Assembly: GCF_039541075.1 (NCBI RefSeq)
Contig: NZ_BAABFN010000005.1
Location: 248,001 to 312,000 of the forward strand
Origin: Compostibacter hankyongensis
GTDB lineage: Bacteria; Bacteroidota; Bacteroidia; Chitinophagales; Chitinophagaceae
Reading direction: 5' to 3'
DNA: 64,000 nucleotides
Shown: one piece after another, positions 1-9,558 of the stretch
Layout: each line of letters starts with the position of its first letter
Position numbering within the stretch: the stretch's first letter is position 1
The notes under the pieces: model-generated
Told to the model about the DNA's origin: nothing
The model's database searches: none
What the model saw: the letters and a program-made list of their open reading frames with translations, nothing else
Program-made: the position numbers and the translations under genes

Positions 1-61
1 AATAATGCGCAGTAAAAAGTTATATAAGGCCGTCATTCATCCGGGCGGGGAAAATCCGGCC

Positions 62-751
62 TCAGGGGACGGCGATCTCAAACACGTCGGAGAAATTATA
101 CCGGCCCAGCGTATTATCGGCCAGCACGGCCACTCTGGCGTAATAAGTCACGCCTTTCTCAAGATAACCGGGGATATTATCTGTAAATTCCGCGCCCTCA
201 ATGGCGCCGTCCGTTATCCCGGATAGATCCCGCATCACGCTTTTATCGTTATAGTTCATCCCGACGTTCGGATTCCATTTGGTAACGAGCAACCTGGCGT
301 TTTTGATCTTCCCTGCCCCGGCCGCTTTGTGAATTTTATAGGTAGCTACCAGGTCCCCTCCATGGGCGGTGATATCGGCTTCAATGATCAGGTAGGGGAT
401 GATCTTGAAGTCAATGGTAGTTGTACCGCTGACATCTGCTTCCACGGTATCCACCGGAAAGAAAGCACCATCCGTAGCGACGATCTTGTATTTGCCCCGA
501 AAAATCTTCGAATTGAAAAAGGTGCCGTCCGGTCTTCCCCAGAAATCCCTGGGCGTCGGCGACCCGTTCTCAATGATCCTGATCTTGAACCCATTGGGTT
601 GTTCGGTAATAAAAGGATCTCCCGCCTCATTGGTCAGCTTCCCCTGCAAGGTGGCGCCGGGGGCGTCATAGGGATCGATCTCAAATACGTTGCACGAGCT
701 TGCAAGCAGGGCGAGTATCATGTAAAAAAAACAATGTGCTATTTGTTTCAT
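62..751 (-). CDS. DUF3823-type SusD-associated lipoprotein
   Basis: A 229-residue outer-surface lipoprotein. The reading frame extends upstream, but I start at 751 because that Met opens a clean lipoprotein signal (hydrophobic run, then LLASSC with Cys20) and is preceded by a purine-rich AGAGACCTGAG. The upstream extension has no signal features. After the Cys the protein looks like two beta-sandwich domains: a carboxypeptidase-regulatory-like half (GKLTNEAGDPF, then an IDFKI strand) and a C-terminal half typical of DUF3823 proteins. Such proteins are usually encoded just after SusD and probably help bind glycan at the cell surface. It lies 19 bp after the susD stop and is the last visible gene of the uptake operon. 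The ligand cannot be told from sequence. The family call is from memory of the pattern; the location and lipoprotein status are clear. Confidence 0.8.
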   Translation of the reverse strand: MKQIAHCFFYMILALLASSCNVFEIDPYDAPGATLQGKLTNEAGDPFITEQPNGFKIRIIENGSPTPRDFWGRPDGTFFNSKIFRGKYKIVATDGAFFPVDTVEADVSGTTTIDFKIIPYLIIEADITAHGGDLVATYKIHKAAGAGKIKNARLLVTKWNPNVGMNYNDKSVMRDLSGITDGAIEGAEFTDNIPGYLEKGVTYYARVAVLADNTLGRYNFSDVFEIAVP

Positions 752-770
752 CTCAGGTCTCTTTTGCTGT

Positions 771-2618
771 TTAATATCCGGGGTTATTCGGCAACAAATT
801 CGGATTCCGCTGGATGGCCGAAGCCGGAATGGGCGCGTAATAACTTCTTGAATCAAAACGATATCTTATCTCATTTCTTGAATGTCTGAGGAAGATGTAT
901 TTATTTTCGTCGGCCACAAAATAAGGATACAGGGAGCTGAAGGTTTTGTTCTGCACCACTTCTTCAAGCATCCTCCAACGTTTCATATCCCATACCAGCT
1001 GGTTCTCAAAAGCCAGCTCACACCGGCGTTCATTGATGATCTTGGCTTCATCTACCGCAGTTAAAGCAGAAGTGCCGGCCCGCTCCCTGATTTCATTAAT
1101 AGGTCCCAGGGCATCCTGCATCGTGACCACGGTACCGTCAACCGTTTCACCTATGATATTAATGGCTGCCTCGGCCTTATTCAGCAATACTTCGGCATAG
1201 CGCATTTCGATCCAGTCCTGAAAGCTCGTCCAGTAGGCTCCCGTACCGGCCGGGTTTTGATATTTCCATACAATAAACCCGTTATCGGTGGTATAGATAT
1301 CTCCGATACCGCATTTTCCGGATATCGTCATCCCGTTCCATTTATCGGTGTTGTTCGACGCGGTATGCAACGGACCGCCGGGATAGGACTCATAAATTCC
1401 CTTCCTGATCTCATAACGGTCGGCAGGGTTGCTGCTGCCGGGGAATTGAACGCCCGGAAGCAATACTGTGGCGCGTAAGCGGGGCTGTGACCTGGCAAAC
1501 AAATCCTCCGTGTTGGAATACCGTACCGGGTTGGCCGGATCGCCGATCTTCAGCTTTCCCGGGTTCCCGTCTACATCGTCAAAAAGCTCCACCCATTCGA
1601 GGGTAGCGGAAAGCTCTCCGGACGGATCATTCTGCTCGGTATATCCTTTCGGTCGCTGGTTGGCATCCCAGCAATGAGCATTTACCCCTTCATCAAAAGG
1701 CAGCACGAACATACGCTCCGTATTGTCTGCGGTCTCATCCAGGAATATCTGCTCATAGTTTTTGACCTTACCCATATAGGTACCGTCGTCGTACTTTCTG
1801 TACAGCTTGTACTTACCCCCGTTTTCTGTTGCAAACCGGGCGGCGGCATAGGCTTTTTTATAGTATTCCTTTGACTCGGAAGCCGGAATCCCCACCAGCC
1901 CGTTCAGCTGTACTTGTCCGTTCTTGGCTTCACAGGCGGCAAAGAGCATTACCCTGGCCTTGAGGTTGGCGGCGATATATTTGTTGGCACGTCCCCGTTC
2001 CAGCTCATCCGGCCCCATCAGCATCATCGCCGAATCGAGATCTGATGCAATGAAATCGACCACCTCTTTTTCAGTATTTCTCGGGATCTCCATATCTTTT
2101 GCATTCGGATAATCCAGATAGGACTCAGGGGTTTTCACGATAGGGACCCCGCCGAAGGAACGGACCATCGTATAATACATGTAGGCCCGGCAAAAATAAG
2201 CCTCCCCCAGCCAGTGATTATACTTATCTCTTTCTGATTCAAACTTGTCATAATTTTGTATCAGGCCCTGAATCCCAAGATTACAATAACGGATAGCAGT
2301 GTAGTTCCACCAGGAATAATCGCCACCCAGCAACTCGCGTTTGGCATTGCCGATACGCAGGGGAACAAGTTGCGCTTCTCCGATTACCGTGGAGCTGCTA
2401 CCGATATTGAGATGGGTATAGTCGCTGACAGCAAAATTATCGATGTGCAGCTGCATGTACATCGACTGGAGAGCAGCATTGATCCCCACTTCACTTGAAA
2501 ATATCTGATCTCCCGTAAGGGTATCAACGGGCTGTATGTCCAGGTCATTACAGGCCCCTATCAAAACCGCTATGGAAAGGATCAGTGATAGACGCACTAA
2601 TACATTTTTCATAATCAC
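771..2618 (-). CDS. SusD/RagB family nutrient-binding outer membrane lipoprotein
   Basis: A 615-residue SusD homologue, the surface-exposed lipoprotein lid of a SusCD transporter. The N-terminus is a lipoprotein signal ending LIGAC with Cys23, followed by NDLDIQP, a typical SusD start after the Cys. The helical TPR-like body is followed by features common at SusD C-termini: an INEIRERAG helix, INERRCELAFE, and an end of the form IPASAIQRNPNLLPNNPGY. The start could also be the Met two codons in (2612). The gene follows susC by a few bases, so they are surely co-transcribed and form one complex. The substrate is unknown; no glycoside hydrolase is adjacent inside the window, though more of the locus may lie to the left. 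Confidence 0.95.
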   Translation of the reverse strand: MIMKNVLVRLSLILSIAVLIGACNDLDIQPVDTLTGDQIFSSEVGINAALQSMYMQLHIDNFAVSDYTHLNIGSSSTVIGEAQLVPLRIGNAKRELLGGDYSWWNYTAIRYCNLGIQGLIQNYDKFESERDKYNHWLGEAYFCRAYMYYTMVRSFGGVPIVKTPESYLDYPNAKDMEIPRNTEKEVVDFIASDLDSAMMLMGPDELERGRANKYIAANLKARVMLFAACEAKNGQVQLNGLVGIPASESKEYYKKAYAAARFATENGGKYKLYRKYDDGTYMGKVKNYEQIFLDETADNTERMFVLPFDEGVNAHCWDANQRPKGYTEQNDPSGELSATLEWVELFDDVDGNPGKLKIGDPANPVRYSNTEDLFARSQPRLRATVLLPGVQFPGSSNPADRYEIRKGIYESYPGGPLHTASNNTDKWNGMTISGKCGIGDIYTTDNGFIVWKYQNPAGTGAYWTSFQDWIEMRYAEVLLNKAEAAINIIGETVDGTVVTMQDALGPINEIRERAGTSALTAVDEAKIINERRCELAFENQLVWDMKRWRMLEEVVQNKTFSSLYPYFVADENKYIFLRHSRNEIRYRFDSRSYYAPIPASAIQRNPNLLPNNPGY

Positions 2619-2625
2619 GATGTAT

Positions 2626-5600
2626 TTAAAATCTTATGGTTCCGCCGAAATTGATGGTCCTGATCAGTGGATAAAGAAGGTCATGATCATTTGAGGGATG
2701 TTCCGGATCTGTATATTTCAGTTTGGTAAATGTAAGCAGGTTATAGGCGGTGACGTAAACACGGAGTCCTTGTATTTTGATCTTGTCAATGATGTTCTTA
2801 GGCACCGTATAGCCCAGCTCAAGTGATTTACAACGCAGATAACCCGCAGGGAATATGGAAGCCGTAGAGCTTTTCGCATTCGCGAACATGGCAGGACTTG
2901 CCTGGCTTGTGGTGGGGTAGGTTCCCGGAACCCATACCGTACGCGGGTCCCTCGGATCATCCGTAGGGTTCTTCATATGCCAGCGGTCATAGAAGAAATC
3001 GGGTCCGTTACCGTCATAGGAAAAGGGGCGCGCCAAAAATTCGCTGTACATTACATTGCTCAGCATTCCTCCCTGAAAAACCGCCGTCAGGTCAAACCCT
3101 TTAAATCCGGCATCCAGGGTAAAACCATAATATACGATCGGCGTATTCTGGGCATTGGCGCCAGAGGTGATCGGATGATCATCCCAGCCATCGATCACAC
3201 CGTCGCCGTTCCAGTCCTGATATCTGTAATCACCCGGCTTCAGATTCGCATTTCCCTGACCATCGATTATCGGCGCCGAAAAGATTTCGTCATAGTTTTG
3301 AAATTGCCCGAGGGATTCAACGCCCCACCAGATATCCTTGGGTCTGTTTGTAGGATTATTGCGCCAGTTGGCATATTGATCCACATCTTCTTTCCGCTCC
3401 TGGTATACGGTTTTCGACCGGCTTGCCCCTATATTGGCGGCAATGCCATATTGCAGATCTCCGATGCCGGTGGCGAGCACATTCCGGTGCCGCAGCGACA
3501 GATCAAAACCATAGGTAGCATCCCGGTTCAAATTCTCTCCGGCCAGCCCCTGGCCGAGCCAGTCGGGGATGGTGGTCACGCGGGAACCCACAAGCCCGCT
3601 GCGGTCGCGCTTAAAAAGATCAAACTCAAATCCCAGCAACCCGTTCCACAGATCGGCGTCCAGACCTATATCATATAGCTTTGAGGTCATCCAGGTAAGG
3701 TTGGGGTTGGGCTCTCCCTTTAAGGCAATCCCGGCTGCCCTGCTGTCAAATACGCGAACCGGCCATCCGAAATTATCCACAGGATAGGTATACCCCGGAA
3801 CAAACTGGAATGTCGCCGTTCCGTCATCGCCCAAAACACCATAGGAAGCCCTCAGCTTCAGGTTATCAATGAAGGACAGCGCGCTATTGTCTTTGACAAA
3901 CGACTCTTCTGACAACCTCCATCCTGCCGATACCGAAGGAAAGAATCCCCATTGGTGCCCCTTGGCAAATTTCGACGACCCGTCGTACCGGAAAGAAAAT
4001 TCGGCAAAATACTTTGAAGCGAAGTCATAGCTGGCTCTTCCCACCAGCGCTTTATTGGCGATCTTCCAGAAGCCGCTCTGACCGGAGACGCTCGCTCCCG
4101 AATTATATCCTGATCCGTCCATCCAGCCCTCCTGGTTCTCGCTTACCCCACCCAGTAATTCCTCAATGGAGGTCATCAGGATATAACGTCTGGCGGCGAA
4201 ATTGTCCATATTGGTGGTCCCCTCTTCATACAGGACCAGCCCTCCTACATGGTGCTTGTTTCCAAAGGTGTTCTCATAGTTCAAGGAACCTTGCAGCAGG
4301 GTATTCGCGCTGAAGCGGGTGCTCCGGGTAATGGCCGAGCTGCCCGGCATGGTGGTATTGCCGTGCGTGGAAGGCCGGTACTCGTCGTTGCTCAGATCAT
4401 ACTGGTACAGCTGATAAGGCTTTTGCAGGGACTTATTTTCCCAGAAAGTATAGTCGTAGGCATATGCCCCCTTGGCCTGCAAGCCCTTCACCCAGGGCAC
4501 ATCCCAGATAATATTGGCGGTAGACTGGATGAATTTCTGATTTGCCTTTTCATACCCATAGATGTCAGAACGCGTTGTAGCCAGCGGGTTCAGCCCCTGC
4601 AGGATTTCCTGCATATAATCCCGGTTGTAATTGGCATAGGCAGGATCCGTAGGCTTCAGCACCCATACGGTCCTCCAGTATTGCTCCCTGTTGTCAGCTC
4701 CATAGGGAGAATTTTTGGTATCGATCATACCGTTGAGCAATAATTCCACCCGGAGGCTCTTATTGATCTTGGCGCTGATATTAGACCGGATATCCGAACG
4801 TTCATAGTTCAGATCGCCGGATTTATAAATTCCCTGCTGCTTCAGATTCCCGAAGTTGACAAAGTAATTAATGATCTCGTTTCCCCCGGTAGCGGAGATA
4901 TTCTGCTGATATTGCGGGGCGTAATAATTCGAGTTAATACGCCACCATTCTGTTCCCTGCCGCTTCCCGCTTTTGTATTCCTCAATAACCGACAGGGGAA
5001 AGATGAGCGTACCAAAAGGTACGGACCCCCGCATGATATTGTTCTCATTGGTGATTTCCATGTACTCCGCAGCATTCAGGCCTTTGGGGGTGTTGATGGG
5101 CGTTTGTACTCCATAGTACCCGGAATATTCCAGCTGCATTTTTCCGCGTTCTCCCTTCTTTGTGGTAATGAGAATGACCCCGTTGGCCGCCCGCACGCCG
5201 TATATTGCAGCGGAGGCGTCCTTCAATACAGAGACGCTTTCTATCTCGTTGGGATTTAGCCGGGATATATTGTCGCGGGGAACCCCGTCAATAATTACCA
5301 GGGGCGCACCCATCCCGCGGATCTGAATGCTGGAAGCAAAATCTCCCGGCTCACCCGAGGTCTGGATCACACGGACACCCGGTATCTTGCCGGCCAGCAT
5401 ATTGACCACATTTTCATTCTTTGTGGTGGTGATCTCGCTCCCTTTAAGCGAGCTGATAGCTCCGGTAAGGTTCACCTTCTTTTGCGTGCCATACCCTACC
5501 ACTACTACCTCATTCAGCCCGGTATTGGCATACTTCAATACTATATTAAATACCTTGTTGCTACCGACCGGCCTTTCTTCGGGAATATAACCGGAATAGG

Positions 5601-6150
5601 TGAATTCCAGCAAAGCCTGCTCATCGTTGACAGACAAAGTAAATTTCCCGTTTTCATCTGTTATCGTACCGATCTGAGATCCTTTTACATGCACGCTTAC
5701 CCCTATCAGGGGCCTGCCTAAAGTGTCGGTAACCAATCCGCTGACGGTTACCGGTGGAATGACCTGCGCCGGTCGGGTCACAGGTCGCTTATATTCTATC
5801 AGAACGGTTTTATTAACGATCGTATAGGTGAGTGGCTGATCTTTCAAACAGATGTGTAATGCCTCCTCGAGGGAAGCGTTTCTCATGTTCACACTGACGG
5901 GGTGGGCAAAAGACATCGTCCGGTCGCTATACAGGATATCATACCCGCTTTGTTTGCGGATCTCTCTGAGTACTTTTTCCAGCGGCGCATTTTTATCCGA
6001 AAAGGTTACTTTTTGCTGCGATATCCCTTTTGCGCTCACCTGCATAAAAACAACGAAGAGAATGAAGGTTGTCAGCCGCATAACGAGGAAGATTCTGGAT
6101 GAGTATAAATATTTTAAATACTGCCCATAAGAATATGAACGAAATTGCAT
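2626..6150 (-). CDS. SusC/RagA TonB-dependent transporter with N-terminal STN domain
   Basis: A 1174-residue TonB-dependent outer membrane transporter. In order: signal peptide near residues 24-45, an STN (secretin/TonB short N-terminal) domain about 46-120, a carboxypeptidase-regulatory-like beta-sandwich about 132-207, the SusC hallmark NEVVVVGYGTQKK at 213-225, a plug to about 330, then a large barrel ending in GGTIRF. The STN domain passes a substrate signal to an inner-membrane FecR protein, which fits the FecR and ECF sigma genes just upstream. The start at 6150 is preceded by GAAGG; a second Met at 6081 (MRLTTF) would give a more conventional signal peptide. Substrate is unknown. Regulation is probably by the neighbouring sigma factor, with a possible antisense RNA over the leader. 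Confidence 0.96.
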   Translation of the reverse strand: MQFRSYSYGQYLKYLYSSRIFLVMRLTTFILFVVFMQVSAKGISQQKVTFSDKNAPLEKVLREIRKQSGYDILYSDRTMSFAHPVSVNMRNASLEEALHICLKDQPLTYTIVNKTVLIEYKRPVTRPAQVIPPVTVSGLVTDTLGRPLIGVSVHVKGSQIGTITDENGKFTLSVNDEQALLEFTYSGYIPEERPVGSNKVFNIVLKYANTGLNEVVVVGYGTQKKVNLTGAISSLKGSEITTTKNENVVNMLAGKIPGVRVIQTSGEPGDFASSIQIRGMGAPLVIIDGVPRDNISRLNPNEIESVSVLKDASAAIYGVRAANGVILITTKKGERGKMQLEYSGYYGVQTPINTPKGLNAAEYMEITNENNIMRGSVPFGTLIFPLSVIEEYKSGKRQGTEWWRINSNYYAPQYQQNISATGGNEIINYFVNFGNLKQQGIYKSGDLNYERSDIRSNISAKINKSLRVELLLNGMIDTKNSPYGADNREQYWRTVWVLKPTDPAYANYNRDYMQEILQGLNPLATTRSDIYGYEKANQKFIQSTANIIWDVPWVKGLQAKGAYAYDYTFWENKSLQKPYQLYQYDLSNDEYRPSTHGNTTMPGSSAITRSTRFSANTLLQGSLNYENTFGNKHHVGGLVLYEEGTTNMDNFAARRYILMTSIEELLGGVSENQEGWMDGSGYNSGASVSGQSGFWKIANKALVGRASYDFASKYFAEFSFRYDGSSKFAKGHQWGFFPSVSAGWRLSEESFVKDNSALSFIDNLKLRASYGVLGDDGTATFQFVPGYTYPVDNFGWPVRVFDSRAAGIALKGEPNPNLTWMTSKLYDIGLDADLWNGLLGFEFDLFKRDRSGLVGSRVTTIPDWLGQGLAGENLNRDATYGFDLSLRHRNVLATGIGDLQYGIAANIGASRSKTVYQERKEDVDQYANWRNNPTNRPKDIWWGVESLGQFQNYDEIFSAPIIDGQGNANLKPGDYRYQDWNGDGVIDGWDDHPITSGANAQNTPIVYYGFTLDAGFKGFDLTAVFQGGMLSNVMYSEFLARPFSYDGNGPDFFYDRWHMKNPTDDPRDPRTVWVPGTYPTTSQASPAMFANAKSSTASIFPAGYLRCKSLELGYTVPKNIIDKIKIQGLRVYVTAYNLLTFTKLKYTDPEHPSNDHDLLYPLIRTINFGGTIRF

Positions 6151-6246
6151 ACCTTCACTGAGTTTAGGTTTTGAACTATATAATTCAGCCGAATTGTAAG
6201 GAGAAACTTAACGTGCCGGGAGTATTCCACTGCTCCTGGCTTTTTT
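6145..6246 (+). ncRNA. Possible small antisense RNA over the susC leader
   Basis: On the plus strand, opposite the 5' leader of susC, a promoter-like pair (TTG at 6145-6147 and TAGGTTTT at 6165-6172, spacing 17) is followed by a small stem (6182-6186 with 6191-6195) and a terminator (arms 6215-6222 and 6233-6240, then six T at 6241-6246). The terminator pairs through a G-U on the plus strand but would have an A-C mismatch on the minus strand, so it looks built for plus-strand RNA. No plus-strand gene lies upstream. The expected RNA is about 70 nt. Cis-antisense RNAs opposite susC genes are known in Bacteroides. The promoter match is imperfect, so this is a hypothesis. Confidence 0.4.
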
Positions 6247-6310
6247 GCGGATAGTAGCTATGTCTTCATGCGATTCATGTTTTTTTTCAAAAAAATAATA
6301 CAAGCAGATA

Positions 6311-7459
6311 CTATTTCATCACAACGATCTTCTTCCCCTCGATCCTGAATTTCACGTCACCCACCCGTTCCAGCATGGTAAGCACCTGAGAGAGATTTAC
6401 ATCCTTGCTGACGCTGCCGCTTAATTTGATATCCAGGAAGTCGCGGTAATCTACCTCCACATCATACCACCTGGAAATCTGCCGCATAACCTCGTCTATA
6501 CCGGTATGGTGAAAGGAAAATTTTCTGTTTTTCCAGGCTACCGTCTCCTCCGCATATACTGTCTGCACTTTTATCTTCCCGGATCGGGCGATGTCAACAA
6601 CAGCCTGTTCACCGGGCACCAACACTACATTCCCCCGCTTCCCGGACACGCGTACAGCCCCTTCCAGCAATGTGGTCTTCACGTCAGGCTCATCCTCATA
6701 GGCATTAATGTTAAAACGCGTACCCAGATCTTCAACCTGCAGCCCGTTGACCTGTACCCTGAAAGGCATCTTCGCATTTGCAACCACTTCAAAATATGCC
6801 TCTCCCGTTAAGGTTACCTCCCTGGAATTGCCGGTAAAAGACGAGGGGAAGTTGAGAGACGATGCAGAGTTCAGCCATACTTTGGTACCGTCTGACAAGG
6901 TCAATTGATATTCTTCTCCTCTATTGGTATAGAACGTATTGAATCCGGATGCCGCCTCGTCGCCTGTTCCGTTATCAGTCAATACAGAATCTTCCGTACC
7001 AAAATGTATGACTCCCTGATGAACAGACAAGCCACTGGAAGAAGACCCGATATGAATTGTTTTGCCATTGCTCAATCTGAGCATCCCTTTCATTTTGCCC
7101 GGGGGAACGTCGTTCCGGGAAGGATGTATGTTTGCAGAAAGAGACGGCCCGGCGGTATGTTTAAACTGCCAAAACGCGATTCCCGCAAAGATCAACAGGA
7201 CCGCCGCAGCGGCGGCCGTTACCCGAAGCATACGGATACTCCGCACCCCTGTTCCCTTTGATCTGTTCTGGATCCGGGCCAAGATCCGTTTCCTGTGATC
7301 TTCCCGGGAAGCGGCAAAAGAAGATGGGATATAAACAGGCGCATCCTGCCCCTCATTATACCATTCCGCATATTCGGCGGCTTCCTCCGGAGTGATCGTT
7401 CCGTCAAGCCACCTGGCTTCCAGTTCCGCTAACCTGTCTTTATCCTGATTCGACTGCAT
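6311..7459 (-). CDS. FecR-family anti-sigma factor / signal transducer
   Basis: A 382-residue inner-membrane regulator. The cytoplasmic N-terminus (about 1-78), which would hold the sigma factor, contains the acidic WLDGTITPEEAAEYAEWY segment usual in Bacteroidota FecR proteins. One membrane segment spans about 79-98. The periplasmic part has a FecR beta domain (about 180-280, with YQLTLSDGTKVWLNSASS) and a C-terminal DUF4974 domain (about 310-382, with WYDVEVDYRD), which is STN-like and probably contacts the STN domain of SusC. It starts 46 bp after the sigma factor and precedes susC, the standard sigma-FecR-SusC order. The expected role is to release or activate the sigma factor when SusC binds substrate. 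Confidence 0.94.
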   Translation of the reverse strand: MQSNQDKDRLAELEARWLDGTITPEEAAEYAEWYNEGQDAPVYIPSSFAASREDHRKRILARIQNRSKGTGVRSIRMLRVTAAAAAVLLIFAGIAFWQFKHTAGPSLSANIHPSRNDVPPGKMKGMLRLSNGKTIHIGSSSSGLSVHQGVIHFGTEDSVLTDNGTGDEAASGFNTFYTNRGEEYQLTLSDGTKVWLNSASSLNFPSSFTGNSREVTLTGEAYFEVVANAKMPFRVQVNGLQVEDLGTRFNINAYEDEPDVKTTLLEGAVRVSGKRGNVVLVPGEQAVVDIARSGKIKVQTVYAEETVAWKNRKFSFHHTGIDEVMRQISRWYDVEVDYRDFLDIKLSGSVSKDVNLSQVLTMLERVGDVKFRIEGKKIVVMK

Positions 7460-7505
7460 GGAATCCCTTTCTTATATAGTCGGCTGAAAGGGGCCAATCC
7501 CTGCA

Positions 7506-8078
7506 TTAAAACAAAAAAAAGATGAAAATATGCTGAAGACCGGCCCGGAGGAGCTTCATGGCCCGGGAAAGATGGGACTCAACTGTCTTTTCGGAGATAT
7601 TAAGCCGGCGGGCAATCTCTTTCTGGGAAAAGCCGGCTTCTTTACTTAAGGTATAGACCAGGCGGCATTTTCGGGGGAGCTCCTTTACCAATGCAGCTAA
7701 TCTGTCCCTCAGCTCGTCAAAGCTCAGCTGTTCTTCCGTGGAAGTATCGGCGATAGGTGGATAAAGCGCGGCATTTTGCAGAAAGTCCTTCGCCCGCTTT
7801 CGTTTTATCCGGGAATCAATTACCTTGTATTTCATGGCCGTCGCCAGATAGGCAGACAGCTTCCCGGTTATCGCAAGCGTTTTCCTCCGCTGCCATACAT
7901 CGAGAAAAATATCCTGCACCAGCTCTTCGGCCAACTCCAGATCGCCGTCCAGCTTATTTACAGCCACCGAAAAAAGCTTATCCCAAAAACGGTTATATAT
8001 TTCCGTAAAGGCCGCACTGTCCCCGTAACGAAGCAAACCCACTAATTGGAGATCATTTAATGTGCTGTACAAGCTCAT
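7506..8078 (-). CDS. ECF RNA polymerase sigma-70 factor
   Basis: A 190-residue extracytoplasmic-function sigma factor. Region 2 spans about residues 18-90 (AAFTEIYNRFWDKLF, then ELAEELVQDIFLDVWQRR). Region 4 spans about 125-180, with a helix-turn-helix reading FSQKEIARRLNISEKTVESH. Length and motifs match the FecI-like sigma factors of Bacteroidota that pair with FecR. It is first of the sigma-fecR-susC-susD-DUF3823 series, all on the minus strand, and probably activates the susC promoter when FecR signals. I do not see a second, sigma-specific promoter motif clearly enough to call one. Confidence 0.95.
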   Translation of the reverse strand: MSLYSTLNDLQLVGLLRYGDSAAFTEIYNRFWDKLFSVAVNKLDGDLELAEELVQDIFLDVWQRRKTLAITGKLSAYLATAMKYKVIDSRIKRKRAKDFLQNAALYPPIADTSTEEQLSFDELRDRLAALVKELPRKCRLVYTLSKEAGFSQKEIARRLNISEKTVESHLSRAMKLLRAGLQHIFIFFLF

Positions 8079-8094
8079 AGGAGGATGGTGGCAG

Positions 8095-8127
8095 TAAAAA
8101 TAAGAAAGTTAAAAAATTAAATGCAAA
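8095..8127 (-). promoter_or_regulatory. Candidate Bacteroidota promoter before the sigma factor gene
   Basis: Read on the minus strand: TTTG at 8124-8127, a 21-bp spacer, then TATTTTTA at 8095-8102, which differs from the TAnnTTTG consensus only in the last base. It sits about 17-25 bp before the sigma factor start, leaving a short leader. Confidence 0.4.
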
Positions 8128-8180
8128 AACAGTTTTTTAGATGAATATCCGGCATTCCCCGGTAATTGAGGGAAACCGTC

Positions 8181-9317
8181 TTACAGCGTGCCCTTGGTAG
8201 AAGGCAATGCATCGTTCAGCGGGTCGCGGCGGACCGCCATCCGGATAGCCCTGGCAAAGGCCTTGAAGATGGCCTCGATCTTATGATGTTCATTCTGCCC
8301 TTCGGCCTTTATATTGAGGTTGCACCGCGCCCCGTCGGAAAAGGATTTGAAAAAATGAAAGAACATTTCGGTGGGCATCTCTCCTATCTTTTCCCGTTTA
8401 AAGGCAGCCTCCCATACGATCCAGCTGCGGCCACCGAAGTCAACCGCTACCTGAGCCAGGCAATCATCCATGGGCAGACAGAAGCCATAGCGTTCTATTC
8501 CCCGTTTGTCGCCCAGCGCTTCGGCCATGGCTTCGCCGAGGCTGATGCCTACGTCCTCGATGGTATGATGCTCGTCGATATGCAGGTCGCCTTTTACGCG
8601 GATATCCAGGTCTATGCTGCCATGACGGGCAATCTGCTCCAGCATATGATCAAAAAATCCCAGCCCGGTATCGATCCGGGCGGTGCCCTTCCCGTCGAGG
8701 CCGACGATGACCGAGATATCGGTTTCTTTTGTTTTGCGTGTATGCGACACCGTTCTATTCCCCAGCTTCAGGAAAGCATATATCTTTTCCCAGCTATCCG
8801 TTTCCAGCGCAATGACCGGCTGCAGCGCTTCCGGCGTCAGATCGAGCTCGGAGGCGCCGAGGCCGGAACCGTCGTTCAGCCAGATGGCCTTTGTGCCCAG
8901 GTTCTTGGCCAGCATCACATCGGTAATGCGATCGCCGATGACGAAGGAAGCCGGCAGATCATAGTCTGCGCCGGAATATTCCGTAAGCATGCCGGTATTG
9001 GGTTTCCGGGTGGGGGCATTATCCCTGGCAAAGGTGTGGTCGATATGCTCCGCGCGGAAAACAATACCCTGATCGGCCAGCAGCTTTATAACCAGGTCAT
9101 GAACCGGGCGGAACTTTTCCTGCGGAAAGGCGGCAGTGCCCAGCCCGTCCTGGTTGGATACCAGCACCAGCTCATAATCGAGCTCCGCAGCGATACGGCT
9201 CAGCCACGCAAATACGCCGGGGAGGAAGCGGATTTTGTCAAAGGCATCCACCTGGTGATCGGCCGGCTCCCGGATAAGGGTGCCGTCCCGGTCTATAAAA
9301 AGCAGTTTTCTTGCCAT
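8181..9317 (-). CDS. hisB: Bifunctional histidinol-phosphatase / imidazoleglycerol-phosphate dehydratase
   Basis: A 378-residue fusion enzyme for two histidine steps: removal of phosphate from histidinol phosphate and dehydration of imidazole-glycerol phosphate. The N-terminal HAD phosphatase (about 1-165) opens MARKLLFIDRDGTLI with the catalytic Asp pair DRDGT. The C-terminal dehydratase (about 185-378) carries the metal-binding signatures FFDHMLEQIARHGS, DEHHTIEDVGI and NEHHKIEAIFKAFARA. I start at 9317 because the frame's upstream 26 residues are not HAD-like. It is last of hisG-D-C-B, 241 bp after hisC, a larger gap than elsewhere in the operon. The next genes of a usual Bacteroidota his operon (hisH, hisA, hisF, hisIE) do not follow. 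Confidence 0.95.
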   Translation of the reverse strand: MARKLLFIDRDGTLIREPADHQVDAFDKIRFLPGVFAWLSRIAAELDYELVLVSNQDGLGTAAFPQEKFRPVHDLVIKLLADQGIVFRAEHIDHTFARDNAPTRKPNTGMLTEYSGADYDLPASFVIGDRITDVMLAKNLGTKAIWLNDGSGLGASELDLTPEALQPVIALETDSWEKIYAFLKLGNRTVSHTRKTKETDISVIVGLDGKGTARIDTGLGFFDHMLEQIARHGSIDLDIRVKGDLHIDEHHTIEDVGISLGEAMAEALGDKRGIERYGFCLPMDDCLAQVAVDFGGRSWIVWEAAFKREKIGEMPTEMFFHFFKSFSDGARCNLNIKAEGQNEHHKIEAIFKAFARAIRMAVRRDPLNDALPSTKGTL

Positions 9318-9419
9318 AATTCGGATTTGAAATTTCTGATTTATCTCGCGCACTATGATTTTTAAAGGTCTCGATGAAACGAAGTTCGGCAACACTATTT
9401 AAAAATAATCAATCCCGTT

Positions 9420-9558
9420 GCCAATGCTGCGCCTTTCTGATTTCTGATTTCCAGTTCCGGGTCTAAGGTTTAACGTCTAAAGTTAATCTGCCTGGAATGA
9501 AACCTTAGATCTTAACGTCAAAATGCCCTTTACCTTTCACCCTTTACCTTTTACCTCA
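9420..9558. repeat. Repeat-rich spacer between hisC and hisB
   Basis: The 241-bp gap between hisB and hisC holds short repeats and no ORF. A 14-bp unit CCCTTTACCTTTCA (9526-9539) is followed at once by a near copy (9540-9553). An inverted pair CTAAGGTTT (9463-9471) and AAACCTTAG (9500-9508) could form a hairpin. TAACGTC occurs at 9471-9477 and 9513-9519. CTGATTT is repeated near 9437-9450. There is no terminator-like T-run and no clear promoter, so transcription could pass through. Confidence 0.6.

Noticed and set aside
1..61. Further gene of the SusCD locus at the left edge
   Set aside because: Only 61 bases remain after the DUF3823 stop. No start, terminator or coding signal can be judged.
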